Shown piece after piece: positions 1 to 7,346 of a stretch of DNA of 8,794 bases. The translations under genes and the position numbers were made by a program. Origin of the DNA: Gammaproteobacteria bacterium. Lineage in GTDB: Bacteria; Pseudomonadota; Gammaproteobacteria; Steroidobacterales; Steroidobacteraceae. The stretch is from positions 1 to 8,794 of the forward strand of contig JAQGOE010000321.1 of the NCBI GenBank assembly GCA_028293725.1, given 5' to 3'. The notes under the pieces were generated by a model. It saw only the letters and a program-made list of their open reading frames with translations, was not told where the DNA came from and did no database searches. The number at the start of each line of letters is the position of its first letter. Within the stretch, counting starts at the first letter, position 1.

Positions 1-2
1 CA

Positions 3-1562
3 AACGACGTGAAGCTGCTTTCATCGGATGCATTAGAGTGCCGGGAGCCCGGCACTCGCGCCGAGAAGCGTCCCGTACTCTTTATCATCGATCGCATGAA
101 GGAGGCCGGCCTGCAGCCGGGCGGTAGCCAGGTTGGCGCGCGACGCGGTTGGACTCAGGATGTGCCGCTCGCCAAGTTCGCTTTTAGCGGTCCGACAACA
201 ATCTCGTTGACTCTCAGTGGTCGTGTGCAGCCGCTCGTCCAGGGTCAGCACGTTTCTATCCGTGCTCCCCAAACAAACGCCGACCAACTCGCGATCGTAA
301 ACGCGCCACTGGTGTTTGTGGGTTACGGCGTGCAGGCGCCGGAGCGCAACTGGGACGATTACAAGGGCGTTGACTTGCACGGCAAGATTGCGGTCGTGCT
401 GGTCAATGATCCCGACTTCGAGACGGGTAGTGGAGACTTCGGCGGTAAGGCGATGACCTACTACGGCCGCTGGACCTACAAGTACGAAGAGGCAGCCCGG
501 CGTGGGGCACTCGGCGTGCTCATCGTGCATGAAACGGCCGCCGCTGCATACGGATGGGCCACCGTCGTGAACTCCAATACTGCCGCGGTCTATGACATCG
601 TTCGCGCCGATCCGGCACGGGCACATGTGCCGCTGGAAGGTTGGATTCAGCGCGACACCGCGGTGGCTGTGTTCAAGCAGGCGGGGTTGGATTTCGAGGC
701 CTTGAAAAAGCTGGCGCAGACGCGCGAATTCAAGCCCGTTACGCTGCCCGGGGCGACGCTAAACGCCTCGGCTCGTGTAAGTCATGAGGCGATCGTCTCG
801 AAAAACGTCCTGGGTCGTCTGCCGGGTGCTTCTAAGCCGGATGAAACTCTTATCTACACTGCTCACTGGGATCACTTTGGCGTGCTGCCCCCCGACGGGA
901 GTGGCAGCGATCGCATCCTGAACGGCGCGGTCGACGACGGTACCGGTGTGGCGGCGCTGCTCGAGCTGGGTCGACTGTTCGGCTCCACGCCGCGGACGGC
1001 TCGTTCGATCGTATTCATGGCGGTCACTGCGGAAGAGCGTGGGTTGTTGGGATCCGAGTACTACGCGGCCAACCCGATCTACCCTCTCGAGACGACCGTG
1101 GCCGATATCAACATGGACGTACTGGGTGTGTACGGCCCGACCAGGGACGTGAGTACGTTTGGCGAGACCCAGAACGGGTTGCTGGCCAACCTCATGGAGT
1201 CCGCCCAGGCGCAAGGTCGCACCTATTCCCCGGATCCTTCTCCGGAGGCGGGGCATTTCTTTCGTTCGGATCACTTCTCTCTGTCAAAACTCGGTGTTCC
1301 GGCGATGTCGTTCTCACCCGGGGACGATCTGTTGAGCGGCGGCGTGTCCGCCGGCCGGGCCCACCGCGAGGATTATTACGCTCACCGGTATCATCAGCCT
1401 GGTGACGAGTGGACACCGTCGATGGATTTTCGGGGCGAAGCCCTCGACGTGACATTGCTGTACAACCTGGGACGAAAGCTCGCGACGTCGGGCTGGCCGC
1501 AGTGGAATACGGGAAGCGAGTTCAAGGAGATTCGGGACAAGTCGGCTGCCCAACGCCACTGA
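3..1562 (+). CDS. M28 family zinc aminopeptidase/carboxypeptidase with PA domain, 5'-truncated by the window edge
   Basis: Metallopeptidase of family M28, expected to remove residues from peptides outside the cytoplasm. The frame is open to the left edge (Asn-Asp precede the GTG at 9), and the first residues match the internal 'DVKxLSSDxLEGRxPGT' motif of the family, so GTG 9 is an internal Val and the signal peptide lies outside the window. Counting from codon 9, a PA-type insert runs from about 98 to 200 ([20 protein letters not shown] onwards). The catalytic domain follows from about 262 with recognisable two-zinc residues: His286 (AHWDHFG), Asp309 (GAVDDGTG), general base Glu342 and ligand Glu343 (AEERGLLG), Asp370 (INMD) and His422 (RSDHFS). 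All ligands are present, so it is probably active. One oddity is Cys at residue 11, where the motif normally has Gly. The macrodomain gene follows after 14 bp. Family assignment is strong; the substrate is unknown. Confidence 0.93.
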   Translation, partial: NDVKLLSSDALECREPGTRAEKRPVLFIIDRMKEAGLQPGGSQVGARRGWTQDVPLAKFAFSGPTTISLTLSGRVQPLVQGQHVSIRAPQTNADQLAIVNAPLVFVGYGVQAPERNWDDYKGVDLHGKIAVVLVNDPDFETGSGDFGGKAMTYYGRWTYKYEEAARRGALGVLIVHETAAAAYGWATVVNSNTAAVYDIVRADPARAHVPLEGWIQRDTAVAVFKQAGLDFEALKKLAQTREFKPVTLPGATLNASARVSHEAIVSKNVLGRLPGASKPDETLIYTAHWDHFGVLPPDGSGSDRILNGAVDDGTGVAALLELGRLFGSTPRTARSIVFMAVTAEERGLLGSEYYAANPIYPLETTVADINMDVLGVYGPTRDVSTFGETQNGLLANLMESAQAQGRTYSPDPSPEAGHFFRSDHFSLSKLGVPAMSFSPGDDLLSGGVSAGRAHREDYYAHRYHQPGDEWTPSMDFRGEALDVTLLYNLGRKLATSGWPQWNTGSEFKEIRDKSAAQRH

Positions 1563-1576
1563 GCGGCGGAGCAATC

Positions 1577-2083
1577 ATGTCAGCTGAATTGCGGATGTTG
1601 CAGGCGGACATCACGACGTTGGCCGTTGATGCGATTGTCAATGCGGCCAATTCGTCGCTGCTGGGCGGTGGCGGCGTGGATGGGGCGATTCATCGTGCCG
1701 CCGGGCCGGAGCTCCTGGCCGAGTGCCGCCTGTTGGGTGGCTGTAAAACCGGTGACGCGAAGCTGACCAAGGGCTACCGTCTGCCTGCAAAATACGTCAT
1801 CCATGCCGTAGGCCCTATCTGGCACGGCGGGAATTCCAGTGAGCCTGAGCTGTTGGCGTCGTGTTATCGGAAGTCATTGCACATCGCCGCAGAGCATGGG
1901 GCGGCGTCGATTGCATTTCCGAGTATCAGCACAGGAGTTTATGGCTATCCCAAGGAACTCGCGGCACCGGTGGCAGTAGCGGCAGTCCGAGAGGCGATGC
2001 TGGAGCTCCCCAGTATCCGCGAAGTTATTTTCTGTTGTTTCTCCAAGGGCGATCTCACAGTTTATCAGCGCGTCCTAGCATAG
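1577..2083 (+). CDS. Macrodomain protein, YmdB-like O-acetyl-ADP-ribose deacetylase
   Basis: A 168-residue single-domain macro protein. Known relatives (E. coli YmdB, human MacroD) hydrolyse O-acetyl-ADP-ribose and can remove mono-ADP-ribose from proteins; this one should be cytosolic. Visible motifs are the N-terminal 'QADITTL' (family GDIT), '[19 protein letters not shown]' at 21-39, 'HAVGPIW' at 76-82 and the phosphate-binding loop '[11 protein letters not shown]' at 115-125. Asn25 and Asp35 fall at the same numbers as the catalytic pair reported for YmdB. The frame extends upstream into the peptidase gene, but ATG 1577 has a good Shine-Dalgarno (GCGGAG, 5 nt spacer) and starts exactly where the family starts. 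It begins 14 bp after the peptidase stop, so the two are probably co-transcribed. It is convergent with the LysR gene (16 bp between stops). The ymdB symbol is withheld because orthology cannot be tested here. Confidence 0.93.
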   Translation: MSAELRMLQADITTLAVDAIVNAANSSLLGGGGVDGAIHRAAGPELLAECRLLGGCKTGDAKLTKGYRLPAKYVIHAVGPIWHGGNSSEPELLASCYRKSLHIAAEHGAASIAFPSISTGVYGYPKELAAPVAVAAVREAMLELPSIREVIFCCFSKGDLTVYQRVLA

Positions 2084-2099
2084 GGCACCCTCGCGACGT

Positions 2100-2984
2100 C
2101 TAGCGACGCCTGATCTCACCGTCCAGCCAGCCCACAAAGGCCGCCCGAACGGGCGCGGTCGAGCGCTCACTCGATTCGAGCAGAAAATACTCGCCGAATG
2201 GCACTCGTGTGTGTCCCACTTGTGCCAGACGTCCGGTCTTCAGCTCGGTTTCAATGAACGCGGCCGCCCCGAGCGCTATCCCCTGGCCACGTAGCGCCGC
2301 CGTGATCGTCAAAGAGTAGTCCGTGAAATACAGGTGCTTCGCTCGCTCGAACCCTTCCAAACCCGCGGCGGTAAACCAACTTCTCCATGCGCTTCCGTTG
2401 TCGTCGTGCAGGAGCCTGTGTCCCAGGACGGCTGCATCGTGCCCCCACTTGGCCGGCCGTCGCCGAACTCCCGCGATGACGGGGACGCCGTCCATCGAAA
2501 ATAACAGACGATGTCGCAGGCGCGGGGGCCGGGCTCCGGTGTCTACATAGCGGATTGCAACGTCAGTCTCGCGCCCGAGCACTCGTATCTCGGTCGACGT
2601 TTCCAACTCGAGCTCTATTTCAGGGTGGGCGGCGGAAAATCGGTCCAGGCGGGGCATCAGCCATCGCGCCGCGAAGGCGGGCTCGATCGAAACTCGCAGG
2701 CGCCGCACCGGAACACCACGCACCGCTTCCACGGCCCGCTGAATCCGTAGAAACCCGCCGGTCAACTCGGCCGCAAACAGCTTACCCGACTCGGTCAGCT
2801 CCACCGCCCGATGGAGACGACGAAACAGCTCCCGCCCGACGTCTTTTTCGAGGCCGCGTACGTGACGACTTATCGCCGCCTGCGATACGTGCAACTCACG
2901 CGCCGCCTCGGTGAAACTCAGGCGTCGCGCAGCCGCCTCGAAGGCACGCAGTGCGAGCAGTGACGGTGGGCGTTGTGCCGGCAT
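2100..2984 (-). CDS. LysR-family transcriptional regulator, GcvA-like
   Basis: A 294-residue LysR-type regulator from the chosen start. The N-terminal winged helix-turn-helix spans about residues 5-64: 'LLALRAFEAAARRLSFTEAA' leads into the recognition region 'ELHVSQAAISRHVRGLE'. This form (PPSLLALRAFEAAAR) is typical of the GcvA branch. Residues from about 90 form the periplasmic-binding-protein-like effector domain (RRLRVSIEPAFAARWLMPRL, TDVAIRY, GQGIALG), ending in the usual 'P-V-RAAFVGWLDGE'. The frame extends to an ATG at 3020, adding 12 residues. I prefer the ATG at 2984 because family members begin just before 'RPPSLLALR' and because a candidate promoter would put the transcript start downstream of 3020. 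It is divergent from the diguanylate cyclase gene and convergent with the macrodomain gene. LysR proteins often control themselves and a divergent neighbour, but the long gap makes that link only a guess. Effector unknown. Confidence 0.9.
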   Translation of the reverse strand: MPAQRPPSLLALRAFEAAARRLSFTEAARELHVSQAAISRHVRGLEKDVGRELFRRLHRAVELTESGKLFAAELTGGFLRIQRAVEAVRGVPVRRLRVSIEPAFAARWLMPRLDRFSAAHPEIELELETSTEIRVLGRETDVAIRYVDTGARPPRLRHRLLFSMDGVPVIAGVRRRPAKWGHDAAVLGHRLLHDDNGSAWRSWFTAAGLEGFERAKHLYFTDYSLTITAALRGQGIALGAAAFIETELKTGRLAQVGHTRVPFGEYFLLESSERSTAPVRAAFVGWLDGEIRRR

Positions 2985-3021
2985 TGGCAATGACTTCGGT
3001 CGCGGACAAACTGTTCGCATG

Positions 3022-3050
3022 AGTTTAAGTTATCCAACGACGGCAGACAA
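3022..3050 (-). promoter_or_regulatory. Candidate sigma70 promoter for the lysR gene
   Basis: Read on the minus strand, TTGTCT (3050-3045) and TAAACT (3027-3022) are separated by 17 nt; each matches the consensus at 4 of 6 positions. The predicted transcript would begin near 3015, about 30 nt before the preferred start codon at 2984 and already downstream of the alternative ATG at 3020. This was found by eye, so chance is possible. Confidence 0.35.
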
Positions 3051-3116
3051 ATCGTTTGCGGGATTGCCGCCATAGCGATTGAATGCGCACCCAAGGGATC
3101 GCTGTCGGGAGGATGT

Positions 3117-3293
3117 ATGAACTTCTACTCGTCCAGTGTTGCGTTATTGTGGGTGACGGCCTTTCGCGTGATTGCCCCGCCGAGCGGTTCGCGTCACGCT
3201 GTTTCCCGGATACTGCCTCGGAAGGCTAGGATATGTATCCGACCAGGGAAACAGGCGACTGACGGAGCATCTCGAACGAGCCGTCCTGGCTAA
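3117..3293 (+). CDS. Possible 58-codon small ORF in the leader upstream of the diguanylate cyclase gene
   Basis: An ATG at 3117 follows a strong Shine-Dalgarno, GGGAGG at 3107-3112, with a rather short 4-nt spacer. The frame runs 58 codons to TAA at 3291. The N-terminus (MNFYSSSVALLWVTAFRVIA) is hydrophobic; the rest is Arg/Ser/Pro-rich and resembles no family I know. It could be a leader peptide, a small membrane protein, or a chance ORF next to a purine-rich stretch. Nothing beyond the ribosome site supports it, and the amphipathic, Arg-rich tail looks more like translated non-coding DNA. Confidence 0.2.
   Translation: MNFYSSSVALLWVTAFRVIAPPSGSRHAVSRILPRKARICIRPGKQATDGASRTSRPG
3166..3199. 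repeat. Nested inverted repeat in the cyclase leader
   Basis: The outer arms GCGTGA (3166-3171) and TCACGC (3194-3199) are perfect complements. Inside them CCGC (3177-3180) and GCGG (3184-3187) pair around a 3-nt loop, CGA. As RNA this could fold into a stem with an internal loop. There is no T-tract, so it is not an intrinsic terminator. Such short complementary arms arise easily by chance in G+C-rich DNA. Confidence 0.25.
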
Positions 3294-3561
3294 AATCGAT
3301 TCGGCGCGCCCGCGCGCGCAGACCTTCAGGATCCCGCCTCGCCGCGCTCCGCTAACCGGTTGGGGCCTCCCAGCTCCACCTCCGTCCGTACTTAACAATA
3401 GCGGTTTTCCCCGGCAGTGCTCCCGGAACGAGAACTACGTCTGTGTGTGCTTCCCAGATCGTGCAAGTGACAGTTCATGTCGGCATGCGCAGTTCGTAAA
3501 ATCCGTTCAAACCCATGATCTAGCGGTTGTTTTCAATTTTGCACGGGTATTGAGCACATCA

Positions 3562-6500
3562 ATGTTAGCGCTCGGAGTGTGGCAGGGGCCAACGGTGCCG
3601 GCCACGCCGCTAGGAAACGTGTTTCGGCGCATATTTGTGCGTGCGTCGGCTTCTCTGCGTTGGCTGGCAGGGTTCCTTGCGAACACCGCGCCACGCGTTC
3701 TGCTGATACTGACTTGCGTCTTTTCCGCAGTCGTCCCCGCAGGAGCCGGCACGGACACGACTCGATGGACCGGGTTCGCGGATCCTCTGTTCACCCATCA
3801 TACCGATGCGGAGATCGCTTCCGGTACCGCTATTGCCCAGGACGGTAGCGACTTTCTTTGGGTAGCGACCCAGAACGGGCTGGCGCGCTGGGATGGATAT
3901 CACTTCCGTCATTACACGGCCGATCTTCAGATCCCCGGCGCCCTTCCTGACGGCTTCATTCTGGCGTTGTACGTGGACGATCGGGGTCGTCTTTGGGTCG
4001 GTACCAGTGCTGGTGGGTTGGCGCGGTACGACCCTGAGCGTGACGCGTTTATCGTTACATCAAGTTCGTCCGGACTGAGTGATCCGGCCGTCTCCGCGAT
4101 CGCGGGGGACGGTAGCGGTGGCCTGTGGATAGGCACCGGCGTCGGACTCGATCACATGGACGCGAAAGGAATGGTGCAACGTGCGGCAACGGATCCCGCG
4201 CACGCCTATGGGCTGCCCGAAGGTGGCGTAAACGCCATTTTGACCGATCACGACGGTACGTTGTGGGTCGGCACATCGCACGGATTATGGCGCCGTGCGC
4301 AGGGAACATCCCTCGCGTTCACTTTTCTACCGTTGGGTACGGAGGAAGAATCCGCGCCCACGATTACACAACTTTTTCGGGACAGCGCCAATCGCATCTG
4401 GGTCGGTACTCGAACGCATGGTGCCTTCCTCATCGAAGCGGGCAACCCCCGTGCCGTGCGCGAAAGTGGGTCCACTTCGACGTTGGAAAGTGACCGCGTG
4501 ACGTCGATCACCGAGGCGCTCCCCGGTGAGATATGGCTCGCCACCTACGGAGGGGGAATCGTGGTGGTTGACGCGCAGAGCGGCTCTACGCATCGGATCC
4601 GTCACTACGCGGACACGCCACTGAGCCTGTACGACAACTACGTCTATGCGCTCTATCGGGATCGCAGTGGTTTGATGTGGGTTTCCACCATCGCGGCGAC
4701 GAGCCAACATGACCCGCGCCAAATGGCAGGAGCGGTCACGCTCTTCGGTGCCACCGGGCGGCCGGACGGAATCAGCGGCAAAAAAGTGTTTGTCGTGTCG
4801 CCCATGCCCGATGGCCACGTCTGGTTGGGTGTGAACGGGGCCATCGACATTATTGATCCGGTACTGGGCCGGGTAGGGCAGATCGTCCCCGACCCTGCTC
4901 ACCCGGAGAGCGCATTACCAAAAGGTCGCGCCCAGGCGATTGCGATCGCGGCTGGCGGGGATGTGTACATCGCGACCCAGCAGGGTCTGTACCGTTCCGA
5001 CCGCACTGGCCGGCACGTGGCGCGTGTGAATGTGCCTGATCGTAGCCCGACCGCTGCGATCCGGGAGATGTGTTTTGTCGGGGATGTTTTGTGGCTGGGC
5101 GGAGACCTCGATGGCCTGTGGGCGGTTGATCTGCATACGCCAGATAAGCCAGTCGTGCGCCTGCATGAAGCAGGGACCCAACTCGGTGACGCCCGTATAG
5201 CGAGTATCGACCGCGGCGCTGGTAACACATTGTGGGTCGGAACACGTAAGAGCCTTGCGCGTGTCGACACGATCTCCGGCGAGATTGAGCGCGTACCGGT
5301 CGATGCCTCCGATCCGAGCCAACTGCCGGGCGGCTTTGTCTCATCGACCCTGACGGATCGTCGTGGACGGCTATGGGTGGCGTCGTTCGGTGCCGGCGTG
5401 CAGGTGTTGGAGCGGCGCGACGCCGCCGGCCATTGGCACTTTCGCCGTTTCGGTTTGCGCGAGGGGCTGCCCCACCTGGGGGTCGACAAACTGTTGGAAG
5501 ACGCGCACGGCGACATCTGGGCAGCAACGGACGACGGTGTGGCGGTCATCGATGGAAACAGTTTTGCCATCCGCGCACTGCAGTTGCCGGAGGGCGTGGG
5601 CCTGCGAACGTTCTTTACGAGCGCTGGCGCGGTGACCTCGGCCGATGAGATTCTGTTCGGTGGCGAGGGTGGACTCGTCGTCGTGCGCCCCGACCGCGTC
5701 ACGCGATGGGAGTTTACTCCGCCAGTCGTCGTCACAGACGTTCGGGCGGGTAAGTCGCCGTTGTCTGTGGGTCGCTTCAATCTGGCGCGGGGGTCGCCGA
5801 CCGCGCTGGAGATCGCGCCGCACGACCACCGGCTCAGGGTCGAGTTCTCGGCCCTCGACTACTCGGCCCCGGCTCGTAACCGCTATGCGTACCGTCTGCA
5901 AGGTTTCGACACGGATTGGATTGCAACCGAGCCCAGCAGTCGAGTGGCGAGCTACACCAACTTGCCGCCGGGCGACTACACTTTGCAACTGCGGGGATCC
6001 AACCGCAACGGCGTTTGGTCGCGGTCCCTGGAGATGCCGGTCCGCGTATTGCCCTTGTGGTATCAGACGCTTTGGTTCCGAGCGACAGTGCTGCTGTTGG
6101 TGCTCGGACTGGTCGCCGCGCTCGTGCAGGCGCGCACCGCTTATCTGCGGCGGCGTCACCGCGAGCTCCAGGGCCTCGTGAACGAGAGGACGGCCGAACT
6201 CGAGCAGCGCAGCCAACAGCTCCGCGAGAGCCAACTCCAGCTCGAGCGGATTGCCTACGTCGATCCCCTCACCGGACTGTCGAACCGGCGCCTGTTTGAG
6301 GCCGATCTGCGGCACGGCGTGGCGATGGTCGCGCGCAACGGTGGTGTCCTCACCTTGCTGTTGATCGATCTGGACGGTTTCAAACTGATCAATGACCAAC
6401 TAGGCCACGACGCCGGCGACGCGCTTCTGGTGGAAACAGCACTTCGCCTGACCCATTCAGTGCGTGAAACGGATCGTGTGGCGCGCCTGGGGGGTGATGA

Positions 6501-6807
6501 ATTCGCTATCGTGGTGACGGGCACCGGCGAACTCCTCGCCGTCGAGATCATCTGCCACCGCATCCTTGCTGCCATCGCCGCACCGGTCCCCTATAAGGGC
6601 GCGACGCTGCAGATCAGTGCAAGTATCGGTTCCGTGCAATGCCCGAGTCAGGGCATGACGACCGAAGTTCTGTACAAAGCCGCTGACGTGGCGCTCTACG
6701 AGGCCAAGCGAAGTGGTCGTAACACCTGGAGGTGGTACGGACAAACCGACGTCGAACCGCAGGGTCCCGAGTTCCTGGCTGAGGATGAGGTCACCGATCG
6801 CCGCTGA
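3562..6807 (+). CDS. Membrane diguanylate cyclase with double seven-blade propeller sensor (Reg_prop x14, Y_Y_Y, TM, GGDEF)
   Basis: Makes cyclic di-GMP from two GTP in response to a periplasmic signal. From ATG 3562 it has 1081 residues. A signal sequence (hydrophobic VLLILTCVFSAVV at about 46-58, possible cleavage after AGA at 62) leads to 14 'LWVGT-x-GL' propeller repeats at about 98-705, enough for two seven-bladed propellers. A Y_Y_Y domain follows (about 758-830; YRLQGFDTDWI, NLPPGDYTLQLRGSN), then one TM helix (about 836-857), a coiled coil (TAELEQRSQQLRESQLQLERI) and a GGDEF domain from about 900 (DPLTGLSNRR). The active site GGDEF (977-981) is intact, with Asp936 for metal and Asn944/Asp953 for guanine (PleD spacing), and the inhibitory I-site RETD is at 968-971. 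There is no EAL domain. The frame is open to TTG 3172, but the signal sequence favours ATG 3562, whose ribosome site is weak. The start is therefore the least certain part; the ligand is unknown. Confidence 0.9.
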   Translation: MLALGVWQGPTVPATPLGNVFRRIFVRASASLRWLAGFLANTAPRVLLILTCVFSAVVPAGAGTDTTRWTGFADPLFTHHTDAEIASGTAIAQDGSDFLWVATQNGLARWDGYHFRHYTADLQIPGALPDGFILALYVDDRGRLWVGTSAGGLARYDPERDAFIVTSSSSGLSDPAVSAIAGDGSGGLWIGTGVGLDHMDAKGMVQRAATDPAHAYGLPEGGVNAILTDHDGTLWVGTSHGLWRRAQGTSLAFTFLPLGTEEESAPTITQLFRDSANRIWVGTRTHGAFLIEAGNPRAVRESGSTSTLESDRVTSITEALPGEIWLATYGGGIVVVDAQSGSTHRIRHYADTPLSLYDNYVYALYRDRSGLMWVSTIAATSQHDPRQMAGAVTLFGATGRPDGISGKKVFVVSPMPDGHVWLGVNGAIDIIDPVLGRVGQIVPDPAHPESALPKGRAQAIAIAAGGDVYIATQQGLYRSDRTGRHVARVNVPDRSPTAAIREMCFVGDVLWLGGDLDGLWAVDLHTPDKPVVRLHEAGTQLGDARIASIDRGAGNTLWVGTRKSLARVDTISGEIERVPVDASDPSQLPGGFVSSTLTDRRGRLWVASFGAGVQVLERRDAAGHWHFRRFGLREGLPHLGVDKLLEDAHGDIWAATDDGVAVIDGNSFAIRALQLPEGVGLRTFFTSAGAVTSADEILFGGEGGLVVVRPDRVTRWEFTPPVVVTDVRAGKSPLSVGRFNLARGSPTALEIAPHDHRLRVEFSALDYSAPARNRYAYRLQGFDTDWIATEPSSRVASYTNLPPGDYTLQLRGSNRNGVWSRSLEMPVRVLPLWYQTLWFRATVLLLVLGLVAALVQARTAYLRRRHRELQGLVNERTAELEQRSQQLRESQLQLERIAYVDPLTGLSNRRLFEADLRHGVAMVARNGGVLTLLLIDLDGFKLINDQLGHDAGDALLVETALRLTHSVRETDRVARLGGDEFAIVVTGTGELLAVEIICHRILAAIAAPVPYKGATLQISASIGSVQCPSQGMTTEVLYKAADVALYEAKRSGRNTWRWYGQTDVEPQGPEFLAEDEVTDRR

Positions 6808-7144
6808 CTAGCGGAGCCGGTCCGGCCGTAACTGACATATCGGCACCTTCGGACGAAGGGGCACGCAGGCGGCGACCATACCGCTCTCTCACCCAAGTCA
6901 TCGCCGGACGTTCGATCAGCGTGGTCACAGCCACCGCCAGCGAAAGAACGACAGCCATCGCTACCAAGATCGCCACGTTAGGATTGATTCCGCGAATCTC
7001 GAGATTCCGGATGATCACGTAACCGATCGGTGCTTTTTGTCCGGCGTCGCCCTGACGTTTATTGTTTGTACCGACGAGATTCTGACTCCCATGATTTACA
7101 AACGGCCGGCCGATTGTTGAGTTCCAGGATACGGGCGGCCGCAC
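6791..7144 (-). pseudogene. C-terminal remnant of an acyltransferase-3 (OafA/YrhL-type) membrane protein
   Basis: The 117-codon frame ends with a segment resembling the C-terminus of acyltransferase-3 proteins, integral membrane enzymes that O-acylate surface sugars. Residues 42-52 (YVIIRNLEIRG) look like the stretch after the family's '(L)VHYP' motif. Residues 54-76 form one hydrophobic helix, followed by the typical 'LIERPAMTWVRER' tail. Upstream of about residue 40 (7025) the similarity stops, and there is no room for the other nine or so helices and the catalytic His before the tRNA promoter, so about 300 residues are missing. Its stop codon overlaps the 3' end of the convergent cyclase gene by 17 bp. 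Most likely a deletion removed the 5' part. Recognition is by motif memory from a short segment; an unrelated short membrane protein is the alternative. Confidence 0.5.
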
Positions 7145-7185
7145 CCAGCCGCACCTATATGGGTCGATGCGGTCGTACGCTGCAA

Positions 7186-7212
7186 TTGCCTCCGGCGCGC
7201 CCGCTCTATAGA
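7186..7212 (+). promoter_or_regulatory. Candidate promoter of the tRNA-Val gene
   Basis: TTGCCT (7186-7191) and TATAGA (7207-7212) are separated by 15 nt, shorter than the ideal 17, and the second lies 18 nt before the mature tRNA. The bases after the -10 (CTCCCCGCCC) are very G+C-rich, as in discriminators of stringently controlled stable-RNA promoters. This is inference by eye from sequence and position. Confidence 0.45.
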
Positions 7213-7230
7213 CTCCCCGCCCTCGCGGAT

Positions 7231-7305
7231 GCGCGATTAGCTCAGCGGTAGAGCACTGCTTTCACACGGCAGGGGCCACTGGTTCGATCCCAGTATCGCG
7301 CACCA
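7231..7305 (+). tRNA. tRNA-Val(CAC)
   Basis: A complete 75-nt cloverleaf with encoded CCA. The acceptor stem GCGCGAT/ATCGCGC (7231-7237 with 7295-7301) pairs fully. The D arm is GCTC-AGCGGTA-GAGC. The anticodon arm is CTGCT (7256-7260), loop TTCACAC, GGCAG (7268-7272), with anticodon CAC at 7263-7265 reading GUG valine codons. The T arm is ACTGG-TTCGATC-CCAGT, discriminator A7302, CCA 7303-7305. The base pair closing the anticodon loop is a U-G wobble (31-39) where C-G is more usual; this is tolerable. It lies 125 bp upstream of gltX on the same strand. Confidence 0.96.
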
Positions 7306-7346
7306 TTTCTTGCGATAGATCAATAGGTTACGTCAGCCTCAGATTC

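Larger units (their letters stand above)
3051..3561. other. Long intergenic/leader region with no convincing gene
   Basis: Between the lysR promoter candidate and the cyclase start there is about 500 bp. The cyclase frame happens to be open from a TTG at 3172, but its translation there (many Cys, Arg and Pro, no domain, no transmembrane segment) does not look like protein, and the signal sequence lies after it. The only structures I see are the small ORF at 3117 and the nested inverted repeat at 3166. The final 100 bp are AT-richer, with a weak promoter-like pair TTGTTT (3527-3532) and TATTGA (3548-3553) at a short 15-nt spacing; this lies too close to ATG 3562 to be persuasive. I found no match by eye to a c-di-GMP riboswitch. 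Confidence 0.5.

Noticed and set aside
9..11. GTG as the start of the M28 peptidase
   Set aside because: The frame is open to the window edge and the codons before and after match the internal family motif; no ribosome site or signal peptide follows.
33..626. Long minus-strand open frame within the peptidase gene (and similar ones at 759-1274, 4850-5527, 5371-6399 and 7320-8294)
   Set aside because: These are antisense to clearly conserved proteins (M28, propeller/GGDEF, GltX). Their translations are Arg/His-rich with no recognisable domain, as expected for shadows in G+C-rich DNA.
2084..2112. Terminator between the convergent macrodomain and lysR genes
   Set aside because: The 16-bp gap holds a GACGTC palindrome and a repeated GCGACG but no stem of useful length and no T-tract.
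4261..5244. DNA repeats such as TTGTGGGTCGG occurring more than once in the cyclase gene
   Set aside because: They encode the LWVGT core of successive propeller blades, so they reflect the protein repeat rather than a separate element.
6818..6828. GCCGGTCCGGC palindrome after the cyclase stop as a terminator
   Set aside because: Only a 1-nt centre, no room for a loop, and no T-tract.
7026..7185. Integron attC site or insertion-sequence remnant beside the tRNA
   Set aside because: GGCCGGCC and short CGTC/GACG pairs are present, but no paired attC boxes, terminal inverted repeats, target duplication or transposase fragment could be made out.
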